Origin: Oscillospiraceae bacterium | GTDB taxonomy: Bacteria; Bacillota; Clostridia; Oscillospirales; Oscillospiraceae | Assembly: GCA_015068335.1 (NCBI GenBank) | Contig: SVKT01000018.1 | Coordinates: forward strand, 1-18,606 | DNA length: 18,606 bases | Direction of reading: 5' to 3' | Part shown: in pieces, positions 8,164 through 14,085 of the stretch | Position numbering within the stretch: the stretch's first letter is position 1 | Layout of the letters: each line of letters begins with the position of its first letter | Made by a program: the position numbers and the translations under genes | The notes under the pieces: model-generated | Told to the model about the DNA's origin: nothing | Database searches by the model: none | The model's input: only the letters and a program-made list of their open reading frames with translations

Positions 8164-8817
8164 ATGAACAATTTGACGATACGTTTGGAAACAGAAAAAG
8201 ATTACAGAGCAGTAGAAGAACTTACACGTGAGGCGTTTTGGAACATCTACAAGCCGGGCGCGGACGAGCATTATTTCGTTCATATGATGCGAAACCATCC
8301 CGATTTCATTCCCGAACTTGCGTTTGTGCTTGAAAAAGACGGCGAGATCGTTGGTAACATTATGTACACGAAGGCTTGGCTTGAAGATGAGAACGGAGAT
8401 CGCAAGGAGATCCTGTCCTTTGGGCCGCTTTGCGTTGCACCAAAATATAAAAGGCAGAAGTTCGGCAAACTTCTTATTGAGCATTCCTTTTTGGCGGCAC
8501 GCAAGATGGGCTACGATGTGAATATCAATTTCGGCAATCCGGGCAACTACGTCAGCCGCGGTTTCGTGAGCTGCAAAAAGAAGAATGTGAGCTTTGTTCG
8601 GGAAGGCAATTTTCCAACGGCGCTTTTAGTTTGCGAACTTATACCGGGCGCACTTGACGGCAGGAAGTGGATGTATATTCCTTCCACCGCCGCCGATTGC
8701 TGCGAGGATGCTGCCGCTGTCGAGGCATTCGACGCGACCTTTCCGCCAAAAGATAAATCGTGGATGCCAAGCCAAGAGGAATTCTATATCTATAGTCATT
8801 CTTCGGTAGTCAGATAA
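8164..8817 (+). CDS. GNAT family N-acetyltransferase (YhbS-like)
   Basis: Protein of 217 residues with a GNAT fold pattern. The start IRLETEKDYRAVEELTREAF is typical of the YhbS-type (COG3153) branch. A strand with FVLEKDGEIVGNIMY precedes the acetyl-CoA motif A, LCVAPKYKRQKFGKLLIEH (89-107), which holds the Q-x-x-G core (98-101). NPGNYVSRGF (125-134) is the usual later conserved segment. Family members move the acetyl group of acetyl-CoA to an amine; the acceptor here is unknown. The gene is visibly richer in A and T than its neighbours and has only a weak AGGA ribosome binding site (8153-8156), which suggests a separate origin. It is bounded by hairpins on both sides and faces the minus-strand gene beyond. 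No promoter could be assigned with confidence. Confidence 0.85.
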   Translation: MNNLTIRLETEKDYRAVEELTREAFWNIYKPGADEHYFVHMMRNHPDFIPELAFVLEKDGEIVGNIMYTKAWLEDENGDRKEILSFGPLCVAPKYKRQKFGKLLIEHSFLAARKMGYDVNINFGNPGNYVSRGFVSCKKKNVSFVREGNFPTALLVCELIPGALDGRKWMYIPSTAADCCEDAAAVEAFDATFPPKDKSWMPSQEEFYIYSHSSVVR

Positions 8818-8827
8818 ACGTAAAAAC

Positions 8828-8869
8828 ACCGCTGAGGTTTCGTAAGATTCCTCAGCGGTTATTCTTTAT
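8828..8869 (+). terminator. Terminator after the GNAT gene
   Basis: A perfect 10-bp stem, ACCGCTGAGG (8828-8837) with CCTCAGCGGT (8850-8859), has a 12-base loop and is followed by a T-rich tail interrupted by A and C. It starts 10 bases after the GNAT stop. A-rich sequence before the stem could also let it act weakly on the opposite strand. Confidence 0.75.
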
Positions 8870-8900
8870 CTGCTGCTAAACAAACGATTAATTCTCGCCG

Positions 8901-8942
8901 CAAAGAAAAATCCATCAAAGACTCTCGTCAATGATGGATTTT
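8901..8942 (-). terminator. Terminator of the minus-strand DivIVA-like gene
   Basis: On the minus strand an 11-bp perfect stem (8932-8942 with 8907-8917) with a 14-base loop ends in TTTTT followed by CTTTG, a good intrinsic terminator. It lies about 70 bases after the stop of the minus-strand gene and faces the GNAT terminator. Confidence 0.75.
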
Positions 8943-9014
8943 CACGTCCTATTGTTTTTTGGCTATTTCTCCGTTCAGGATAGCAACCGTTTGTCTGCCG
9001 GTTTTTTGTGTGGT

Positions 9015-9626
9015 TCAATCTTCGGGTTTCAGTTGTGCGGCCAGTGCGTTCAGGTCGGAACCGGCCTGATCCAAAGCGCGGGGCAGGTGGGACAGGCTGA
9101 CTTCCATCTTGCGAAGTTCGGCGGAAACATAGCCGGCGGTGCTTTCGAAGTTGCTCATCAGGATCTGATACTGCTGACGGAACCGGTCTACGGTCTGGCG
9201 CAGTTGCGCCGCGGTGGCGAGTTCCAGATCGTCCGCGCGCTTGCGGGCTTCGCACTCGATGGCGCCGATCCGCTCCCGGAACTGGGCGTAGGCGTCGGCG
9301 TCAGGACGCAGGGAATCGATCTCGCGTTGCAGTTGCGCCGCAACTTCTGCTGTGGCGCGCAGGGGTTCCAGTTCTTCCCGCAACTGCTGTTCCTGTGTCA
9401 GAGCGGCAGACAGGGCATCCTTTTCTGCAAGGAGCGCTTCCATCTGGGCGCGCAGTTCGTCCAGTTCGCCGGTCAGGGCGTCGGAGTGTGCGCGCAGAGC
9501 GCTGTTTTCGTCTTCCAGCGCTTTCTGGGCGGAAGCGGCCTCCGTGGCAGCCTGCTCAATATAGCGGACGACGTCCTGCTTGTTAAAGCCGCCGAACGCA
9601 ACAGTTTTAATGGAGTAGTTGCCCAT
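9015..9626 (-). CDS. DivIVA-like coiled-coil protein
   Basis: Protein of 203 residues. The N-terminus contains FGGFNKQDVVRYIEQ (about residues 11-25), which resembles the short DivIVA-type N-terminal segment (G-[FY]-x-[KR]-x-[ED]-V-x-x-Y-[IL]). It is followed by a long Ala/Glu/Leu-rich helix with heptad character from about 20 to 115 and a second helical part to about 195. There is no signal peptide or membrane helix. By analogy it may be a cytosolic scaffold that binds curved membrane or division sites, but DivIVA itself, GpsB and SepIVA-type proteins differ in detail and the exact role is not settled. The ATG at 9626 is preferred over the GTG at 9638 because GGTGAG lies just upstream and the protein then starts MGNYSIKTVAF. 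It has its own promoter and terminator. Confidence 0.7.
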   Translation of the reverse strand: MGNYSIKTVAFGGFNKQDVVRYIEQAATEAASAQKALEDENSALRAHSDALTGELDELRAQMEALLAEKDALSAALTQEQQLREELEPLRATAEVAAQLQREIDSLRPDADAYAQFRERIGAIECEARKRADDLELATAAQLRQTVDRFRQQYQILMSNFESTAGYVSAELRKMEVSLSHLPRALDQAGSDLNALAAQLKPED

Positions 9627-9667
9627 AGGACTCACCACTTTCTCTATAATATGATCTATGATAGCAT

Positions 9668-9696
9668 ACTATACCACAGGTTTCGACAATTTACAA
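9668..9696 (-). promoter_or_regulatory. Promoter of the DivIVA-like gene
   Basis: Read on the minus strand: TTGTAA (9691-9696), a 17-base spacer, then TATAGT (9668-9673) preceded by TG plus one base (extended -10). The predicted start near 9661 gives a leader of about 35 bases. Confidence 0.65.
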
Positions 9697-9858
9697 GGCG
9701 AAGTTTCGTGCGCTTCCTACCCGCAGAGCAGGCCGGAAAAAGGGAGGGGGAAGGCATCGAACCGCCTCGGTATCCCGGAGCCATTCGGAGAAATTCCCTG
9801 CGAAACAACGGACATTTGCCTGCTGAAAATATAAAATGAAAAAAAGTGAAAAAAAGAC

Positions 9859-9887
9859 TTGCATTTGAAAAAAGAGTGTGTTATTAT
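9859..9887 (+). promoter_or_regulatory. Promoter of tRNA-Arg (extended -10, with A-rich upstream element)
   Basis: TTGCAT at 9859-9864, a 17-base spacer and TATTAT at 9882-9887, with TG at 9879-9880. The 25 or so bases before the -35 are almost all A, like an UP element. Predicted start is near 9894, about 23 bases before the mature tRNA. Confidence 0.85.
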
Positions 9888-9916
9888 AACAAAGCTGTCC
9901 GTCAGGAAAAGCGTAT

Positions 9917-9993
9917 GCGCCCTTAGCTCAGCTGGATAGAGCGTCTGGCTACGGACCAGAAGGCCGGGAGTTCGAATCTCTCAGGGCGTGCCA
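9917..9993 (+). tRNA. tRNA-Arg, anticodon ACG
   Basis: The full cloverleaf can be drawn by eye. The acceptor GCGCCCT (9917-9923) pairs with AGGGCGT with a G-T pair at the end. The D arm stem is GCTC/GAGC, the anticodon stem TCTGG/CCAGA with anticodon ACG at 9951-9953 after the invariant T, and the T arm GGGAG/CTCTC around TTCGAAT. The 3' CCA is encoded (9991-9993). Position 34 A is normally edited to inosine, so the tRNA reads CGT, CGC and CGA arginine codons. It has its own promoter and a strong terminator directly behind it, so it is transcribed as a single-gene unit. Confidence 0.97.
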
Positions 9994-10041
9994 AACCCCG
10001 CGAGAAACCTTGTGTTTCTTGCGGGGTTTGTTTTTGTTTTT
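9994..10041 (+). terminator. Terminator of tRNA-Arg
   Basis: A 15-bp stem (9994-10008 with 10014-10028, one G-T pair) with a 5-base loop starts immediately after the CCA and is followed by two runs of five T (10031-10035 and 10037-10041). Confidence 0.92.
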
Positions 10042-10172
10042 GGGCGTTGGACGGAAACGAAAAAATCGCACACAGCGGCCCACGAGGGATGATTTTTTCA
10101 AGTGGGAGAAAATTTACGATGAAAACCATTTCCTCCTTTGATTTCCGAAGGTAGCGTCCACGTAGGTGTTTT

Positions 10173-10202
10173 TTGGACCGCTTCGTAAATATTGGTTGTT
10201 AT
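10173..10202 (+). promoter_or_regulatory. Possible promoter of the sigma/anti-sigma cassette
   Basis: TTGGAC (10173-10178), an 18-base spacer and TGTTAT (10197-10202) is the best sigma-A-like match I see. ECF sigma genes often drive their own promoter with a different consensus, which cannot be recognised from a single copy, so this call is tentative. Confidence 0.25.
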
Positions 10203-10240
10203 AAATTGACCAAATCGAAGTTTCAGGCGTGTTAGTAGTG

Positions 10241-10248
10241 AAAGGAGG
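10241..10248 (+). promoter_or_regulatory. Ribosome binding site fixing the sigma factor start
   Basis: AAAGGAGG ends directly against an ATG at 10249, too close to use, and lies 9 bases before the in-frame ATG at 10258, the normal distance. Confidence 0.8.
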
Positions 10249-10257
10249 ATGACAGAA

Positions 10258-10746
10258 ATGAATGATTCATCAGCGCGGCCGGCTGATGCAATTGAAACCG
10301 TGATTCGTACCTACGGTAATGCTCTTTATCGGTTGTGTTTTGTCATACTCGGAAGCGAAAGCGATGCAGAGGATGCGGTGCAGGAAACGTTTATCAGGTA
10401 TTTACAAAAAGCACCGCAATTCGAAAATCCAGACCACGAGAAAGCGTGGCTCATCACAGTTGCCACGAACCAGTGCCGCGATATTCTGCGCTTTCGGAAA
10501 CGACATCCGCAAATCGACTCCGAATATCTGCAAGAGGCATCTGCCTGCTCGTTTGACAGCGGGATTCTGGAAGCCCTTATGACTTTGCCGGAAAAATTCC
10601 GTCTTGTCCTGGCGCTCTACTATGTCGAGGAATATCGCATAGACGAGATTGCACAGATGGTTGGGAAGACACCCTCGGCAGTAAAAATGCGCCTCCGGAA
10701 AGGGCGAAAACTTTTGGAGGAAGTATACCGAAAGGAGTACCTGTAA
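10258..10746 (+). CDS. ECF-type RNA polymerase sigma factor
   Basis: Protein of 162 residues with the two-domain layout of ECF (group 4) sigma factors. Region 2 spans about residues 10-80, with SDAEDAVQETFIRYL (35-49) and AWLITVATNQCRDILR (63-78), which melt and recognise the -10 element. Region 4 spans about 105-158, with LPEKFRLVLALYYVEE (110-125) and the helix-turn-helix IDEIAQMVGKTPSAVKMRL (128-146), which reads the -35. Region 3 is missing, as expected for this group. The start is fixed by the ribosome binding site at 10241-10248. The next gene begins directly after the stop and encodes a membrane protein, the usual arrangement for a sigma and its anti-sigma. Base composition is more AT-rich than the flanking core genes, which hints at an accessory cassette. 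The signal sensed is unknown. Confidence 0.93.
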   Translation: MNDSSARPADAIETVIRTYGNALYRLCFVILGSESDAEDAVQETFIRYLQKAPQFENPDHEKAWLITVATNQCRDILRFRKRHPQIDSEYLQEASACSFDSGILEALMTLPEKFRLVLALYYVEEYRIDEIAQMVGKTPSAVKMRLRKGRKLLEEVYRKEYL

Positions 10747-11355
10747 ATGGAATTCAGAGAATTGAAGCAATCTGTGGAAAAAATCAAAATGTCAGAGGAG
10801 ATGCAAAATCGCATCATTAGAAATTGCCGTGCATCGGCAGTCCATAAAACGGAGGAAATTACTATGAGAAATAGAGTAAGTTTCAACTTCAAGAAAGTTG
10901 TGTCCATTGCAGCAGTCATCGCACTTTGCCTTTGTGCTTCCGTCGCTGCCGCAAACCATTTTGGAACTTTCAAAGATGTCACGAATTGGACCGGCGCAGT
11001 GGTCGGAACCGAGTACGTGCAGGCAACAGATGAAATTGAGGTCAATGCTGTTGCGGAGGAGGGCGTTCTCACCATTACCGCAACATTCCTCGCCCCCGAC
11101 ACCGCTCCTTATAGCGAACAGGAAACGTTTCGTGTTGGAAATTACCGGATCCTTGATGCGTCCGGTAATGTAATCGTTGACGGTGAAGGCGATGAATTTG
11201 TTGAGATCGTTGACGGCAAGGCAGTGATGACCATTTCTTTGGACGGCATCCACAACGGAGATTACAAACTGTTGATCGGCTCCTTTGTTGGTTCCAAGAA
11301 AGCAGATCAGCCTCTCAAAATCAGCGGCAACTGGGGATGTGCCTTTACTATTTGA
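10747..11355 (+). CDS. Single-pass membrane protein, probable anti-sigma factor of the adjacent ECF sigma
   Basis: Protein of 202 residues. A cytosolic N-terminus of about 50 residues, rich in Glu and Lys, precedes one membrane helix (about 51-69, KKVVSIAAVIALCLCASVAA). About 130 residues outside the membrane follow, with alternating strands that look like an immunoglobulin-like or similar beta domain. The topology and the zero-base gap to the sigma gene (AAAGGAG at 10731-10737, 9 bases before the ATG) support an anti-sigma role. The H-x3-C-x2-C zinc motif of classical ZAS anti-sigmas is absent; the cytosolic part has only Cys27. Similar small sigma-linked membrane proteins in Bacillota are grouped under DUF4179-like families, but I cannot confirm membership. 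The outer domain may sense a cell-envelope signal. Function is inferred from context. Confidence 0.65.
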   Translation: MEFRELKQSVEKIKMSEEMQNRIIRNCRASAVHKTEEITMRNRVSFNFKKVVSIAAVIALCLCASVAAANHFGTFKDVTNWTGAVVGTEYVQATDEIEVNAVAEEGVLTITATFLAPDTAPYSEQETFRVGNYRILDASGNVIVDGEGDEFVEIVDGKAVMTISLDGIHNGDYKLLIGSFVGSKKADQPLKISGNWGCAFTI

Positions 11356-11407
11356 CATTTAAGAAGGATATAGGCCACTATCACAGCGTCATAATGTCTG
11401 TTTGCAA

Positions 11408-11446
11408 AAAACCTCGTTTCCGCCGGAAAGGTGGAAACGAGGTTTT
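11408..11446 (+). terminator. Terminator of the sigma/anti-sigma cassette
   Basis: A 17-bp stem (11408-11424 with 11430-11446, one G-T pair) has a 5-base GGAAA loop and ends in TTTT on the + strand. It starts 52 bases after the stop of the membrane protein gene. On the opposite strand the same hairpin ends in six T, so it could work in both directions. Confidence 0.85.
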
Positions 11447-11573
11447 CTACCAAATGCTTGATTGCTGCTGCGCGCAAATAAGCGCGGTGTTTTGACAAAT
11501 GCCCCGGCTGTCGATGTGGGCGCAGGGGGAAGATGCTGTGCAAGAAGGTTCAAAAAGGAACGGCCTATTTTAT

Positions 11574-11608
11574 AAAACTGCCTGATCTGCCAGATCAGGC
11601 AGTTTTTT
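11574..11608 (+). terminator. Strong intrinsic terminator with no gene assigned
   Basis: A perfect 14-bp stem (11574-11587 with 11593-11606) has a 5-base loop (TGCCA) and a six-T run at 11603-11608. No convincing coding region lies between it and the previous terminator, so what it terminates is unclear: read-through, a small RNA, or a decayed gene. Confidence 0.85.
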
Positions 11609-11894
11609 GTAAATTTGTGGTATTTGCCACTTCATATTTTGTGAAAATCCGTACTATTAGCATATCATTATATTATGTAGAAGATGGTGTGTGCTTTTAT
11701 TTCCCTGTTTTTGCGGTAAGAAAAACCAAAAGGAAATGCTTTGGAAATTTCCTGGGCATACTTTGGATACTGCGTGGGAAAACTGGAAAAAGCAGTTATA
11801 AAAACCAACTGATTAACTGGAAAATCCGGGTGTGAAAAAAATAGGAAAATCTTTGTGCAAAAGGAAGAAAAAGACAGGCGGCGACAAAATTAAC
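11609..11894 (+). other. AT-rich intergenic stretch upstream of the atp promoter
   Basis: About 285 bases without a convincing gene. The frame that stays open through it (to 11835) has no ribosome binding site, runs through the preceding terminator hairpin and reads as low-quality protein. The tiny ORFs with ATG near 11686 and 11734 (12 and 21 codons) lack credible start signals. A weak promoter-like pair, TTGTGA (11639-11644) and TATCAT (18-base spacing), may be chance. Otherwise I see only A-rich sequence leading into the ATP synthase promoter. Confidence 0.5.
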
Positions 11895-11923
11895 TTGCAT
11901 AGATATGGGACTTCCACTATATT
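11895..11923 (+). promoter_or_regulatory. Promoter of the ATP synthase operon
   Basis: TTGCAT (11895-11900), exactly 17 bases, then TATATT (11918-11923). The -35 and -10 hexamers are identical to those of the rpmE promoter, but the TG of an extended -10 is absent. Predicted start is near 11930, leaving a leader of about 90 bases before atpZ. Confidence 0.8.
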
Positions 11924-12021
11924 AAAATGTGGTGTTATGGACAGGCAGATGCGGTCTGGCGCAATAGAAATGTCGATGTCCATTTATTGAATTCTGTGTG
12001 ATTTCGGGATATGTGAATGGT

Positions 12022-12279
12022 ATGAAACGATTGTCACTATTGCTGTGGGTGACACAGTTTGGACTCTCGGTCCTGTTCCCGCTGTGTTTCTTTTTACTGC
12101 TGGCGGCCTGGCTGCAAAGGCGATTTGATCTGGGACTCTGGATCGTGATTGTTCTGGGAATACTGGGCTTTTTGACCTCTGTCAGCACGGCGCGATCCTG
12201 TATCCGGTCTATGGTAAAGGATGCAGACGCCGCCAGCGACGCTCCGAAACCGCCGCTGTCGTTCAATGACCACGACTGA
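12022..12279 (+). CDS. atpZ: AtpZ/AtpI-type small membrane protein, first gene of the atp operon
   Basis: Protein of 85 residues with two membrane helices (about 6-31 and 38-57) joined by a short basic loop LQRRFD, and a polar tail. The size, the two helices, the Gly-rich second helix and the first position before atpI and atpB fit AtpZ (the ATPase_gene1 family). AtpZ is proposed to help assemble or feed ions to the F0 sector. The sequence is divergent, so the call leans on topology and context. The ATG at 12022 is preferred, giving MKRLSLLLW; GTG codons at 11998 and 12013 are in frame, and no start has a strong ribosome binding site (only GGGA at 12006-12009). It shares the promoter at 11895-11923 with the whole operon. 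Confidence 0.7.
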   Translation: MKRLSLLLWVTQFGLSVLFPLCFFLLLAAWLQRRFDLGLWIVIVLGILGFLTSVSTARSCIRSMVKDADAASDAPKPPLSFNDHD

Positions 12280-12295
12280 GAAAAAGCACCCTATT

Positions 12296-12305
12296 AAAAG
12301 GATGG
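12296..12305 (+). promoter_or_regulatory. Ribosome binding site supporting the atpI start
   Basis: AAAAGGATGG ends 8 bases before the ATG at 12314. Upstream ATGs in the same frame (12266, 12302) lack a properly spaced site. Confidence 0.6.
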
Positions 12306-12313
12306 AACTACTT

Positions 12314-12787
12314 ATGAAATTACAGGAAGCATCCCGAAAAGAAGTCAGGCGGATGGCGATCGGCTCGTGCATTTGCGGCCTTATTTCGCTGGCAGGATTT
12401 TTCCTGCTGCATTTGCTGGGGGTTATGCGTTTTACGTATAAAGTGGTCCTGGGGACCGCGGGCGGTGTGGCGGTTGCGGTTATAAGTTTTGTGATCCTGT
12501 GTCTGTCCGTGCAGAAGGCTGTGGACACACAGGATGAAAAACTGAGAAAAAGCCGTATGCAGTTGAGTTACAATCTGCGGCTGGTATTGCAGGCCGGCTG
12601 GGTCGTGGCAGCATTTCTGCTGCCGTGGTTCAATGTGCTGGCGGCTGCGGTCCCGCTGCTGTTTCCCACGGTGATCATCTTCTTTCTCCAAAGCAAGGGG
12701 AAACTGGTGACCCCGAGCGAGAGAAAGAATCCGGAGCCCTCCGAAGAGGAAGAACCGGAAGACCATCTCGGCAGTTTTGAAATTTAA
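12314..12787 (+). CDS. atpI: ATP synthase subunit I (AtpI)
   Basis: Protein of 157 residues with four predicted membrane helices (about 14-34, 44-65, 88-108 and 111-127), an N-terminal basic helix (EASRKEVRRMAIG) and an acidic C-terminal tail (PSEEEEPEDH). This is the layout of AtpI, a non-structural member of atp operons that acts as a chaperone for assembling the c ring in bacteria where it has been studied. Its place between atpZ and atpB supports the call, since the sequence itself is poorly conserved across the family. The ATG at 12314 is chosen for the ribosome binding site at 12296-12305 and the family-like N-terminus. An ATG at 12266 would overlap atpZ by 14 bases and add 16 residues. 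Confidence 0.75.
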   Translation: MKLQEASRKEVRRMAIGSCICGLISLAGFFLLHLLGVMRFTYKVVLGTAGGVAVAVISFVILCLSVQKAVDTQDEKLRKSRMQLSYNLRLVLQAGWVVAAFLLPWFNVLAAAVPLLFPTVIIFFLQSKGKLVTPSERKNPEPSEEEEPEDHLGSFEI

Positions 12788-12816
12788 ATCCTCGGAAGAT
12801 TGTGAGATGAGAATGT

Positions 12817-13701
12817 ATGGAAATTTCAATCAACGGCGCAAGAATTCTGGCGGTATTTGAAAATGTACCTCTGCTGGGGACTGTACGGCTGACCCAAACG
12901 GTTGCAATGAGTTGGGTTGTGATGATCATCATCTCGGCACTTTGCATCTGGCTGGGCTCCAATTTGAAAGTGACCGGCATTTCCAGAAAGCAGGCTGTGG
13001 CGGAAATGGCGGTGACCAGCCTTGTGAAGTTCGTTCACAACAATATGGGCACCGGCTTTGACCACTATATCCCGCTGGTGGGTACGATCTTCATTACCAG
13101 TGTCATTTCCAATACGATCAGCGTGCTGGGCTTTTGGAGCCCCACGGCTGACCTGATGACGGAACTTGGCTGGGCGCTGGTGGTCTTTGTCATTATTACC
13201 TACCACAAGATCAAGGCTGCCGGTTTCGGCGCCTATCTGAAAGGATTCCTGGATCCCTTGTTCGTTCTGGCGCCTATCAACGTGATGGCAGAATGCTTCA
13301 CGCCCATCAGTATGGCCTGCCGACATTTCGGTAACATCCTGTCGGGTACCGTTATCAGCGCGCTGATCTATGGCGCGCTGACGGCAGCCACCCACGGTCT
13401 GCTGGGGCTTTTGGGCAGCAGTCTGATCGCTGCGGTGATCGTGAGTGCGGCGGGCGTTGTGCTGGCCGTGGTAATGAAGAAGATGGGGAAGACCGTTTAC
13501 TTCGTACTCGGCATCATTCTGACGCTGCTTGGCGTATTTGCCCTGCTGCATAATGCGGGCGGATTCCTGGGTGAGATCCCCTTCCTTGCCATTGGTATTC
13601 CTGCCGTGACCGGTGCGTATTTCGACTGGTTTGGCGGCTGCATCCAGGCATTTATTTTCTGCACGCTCACCACTCTCTTCATCAAACAGGCTGCGGGCTA
13701 A
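12817..13701 (+). CDS. atpB: F0F1 ATP synthase subunit a
   Basis: Protein of 294 residues, the static ion-channel subunit of the F0 sector, which passes ions between the membrane half-channels and the c ring. The conserved helix with the essential arginine is present: SMACRHFGNILSG (165-177), with Arg169 as the counterpart of E. coli Arg210. The spacing from Glu159 to Arg169 (10 residues) is the Bacillota form. Where E. coli and Bacillus have Glu shortly after GNxxAG, this protein has Thr178. Several further hydrophobic helices cover most of the length, with an extended C-terminal part. The ribosome binding site is weak (GATGAGA just upstream), so coupling to atpI, which ends 29 bases earlier, may help. 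Assignment is secure from motif and operon position. Confidence 0.95.
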   Translation: MEISINGARILAVFENVPLLGTVRLTQTVAMSWVVMIIISALCIWLGSNLKVTGISRKQAVAEMAVTSLVKFVHNNMGTGFDHYIPLVGTIFITSVISNTISVLGFWSPTADLMTELGWALVVFVIITYHKIKAAGFGAYLKGFLDPLFVLAPINVMAECFTPISMACRHFGNILSGTVISALIYGALTAATHGLLGLLGSSLIAAVIVSAAGVVLAVVMKKMGKTVYFVLGIILTLLGVFALLHNAGGFLGEIPFLAIGIPAVTGAYFDWFGGCIQAFIFCTLTTLFIKQAAG

Positions 13702-13751
13702 CTCCGTGCCATTTGAATAAACTATGTAATTCTTATTTTGGGAGGCTCATT

Positions 13752-14033
13752 ATGAACGATTATACTCTGTTGGCAAAAGGTATTGCTCTGGCCGGTTGTG
13801 CTATTGGCGCAGGTCTTGCTGTTATTGCAGGTATCGGCCCCGGTATCGGCGAAGGTAACTGCGCGGCTCGTGCCTGTGAGATCATCGGCCGTCAGCCCGA
13901 GAGCAAGGGCGACGTCACCAGCACGATGATCCTCGGTATCGCCCTGTCCGAGACCACCGGTATTTATGGATTCGTTACGGCGCTGCTGCTGCTGTTCTTC
14001 GCCCCCGGCCAGTTTATGAAGTTCCTTGGCTGA
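13752..14033 (+). CDS. atpE: F0F1 ATP synthase subunit c, two-carboxylate (Na+-type) ion site
   Basis: Protein of 93 residues that forms the rotating c ring. It is a two-helix hairpin with the polar loop RQPE (47-50) that contacts gamma. The outer helix carries the ion-binding carboxylate Glu67 in the segment ALSETTGIY (64-72). The inner helix has GIGPGIGEG (27-35), where Glu34 stands at the position of Gln32 in the sodium-driven Ilyobacter c subunit. Thr68, Thr69 and Tyr72 match the Ser66, Thr67 and Tyr70 positions of that Na+ site. This is the two-carboxylate motif reported for Fusobacterium nucleatum and other anaerobes, so Na+ coupling is a reasonable inference. GGGAGG at 13740-13745 lies 6 bases before the ATG, the strong site expected for the most abundant subunit. 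Confidence 0.97.
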   Translation: MNDYTLLAKGIALAGCAIGAGLAVIAGIGPGIGEGNCAARACEIIGRQPESKGDVTSTMILGIALSETTGIYGFVTALLLLFFAPGQFMKFLG

Positions 14034-14085
14034 TTCCGGCAGCATCAAAATTCAGTAAATTCACGCCGGGAGGAGGCAAAACGAG

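Noticed and set aside
9745..9790. Sequence resembling the T arm of a minus-strand tRNA (ATCGAAC between short repeats).
   Set aside because: The stems do not have the right lengths and no acceptor, D or anticodon arm can be found around it.
8931..9839. Plus-strand open frame of 302 codons over the DivIVA-like gene.
   Set aside because: It runs through the minus-strand terminator and promoter, begins inside the terminator stem, and has no plausible start or domain. The minus-strand protein has a real N-terminal motif and start signals.
9923..10129. Minus-strand open frame over tRNA-Arg reading RFELPAFWSVARRSIQ.
   Set aside because: This is the well-known spurious peptide produced by translating the complement of a tRNA gene.
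9917..10248. tRNA-Arg as an integration site for the following sigma cassette.
   Set aside because: No integrase gene and no repeat of the tRNA 3' end is seen downstream in the window. The terminator directly behind the tRNA looks native.
11479..11835. Plus-strand open frame of about 118 codons with a Cys-rich start (CPGCRCG).
   Set aside because: It could suggest a zinc ribbon, but the frame has no ribosome binding site, passes straight through the perfect terminator hairpin at 11574-11608 and reads as low-quality sequence afterwards.
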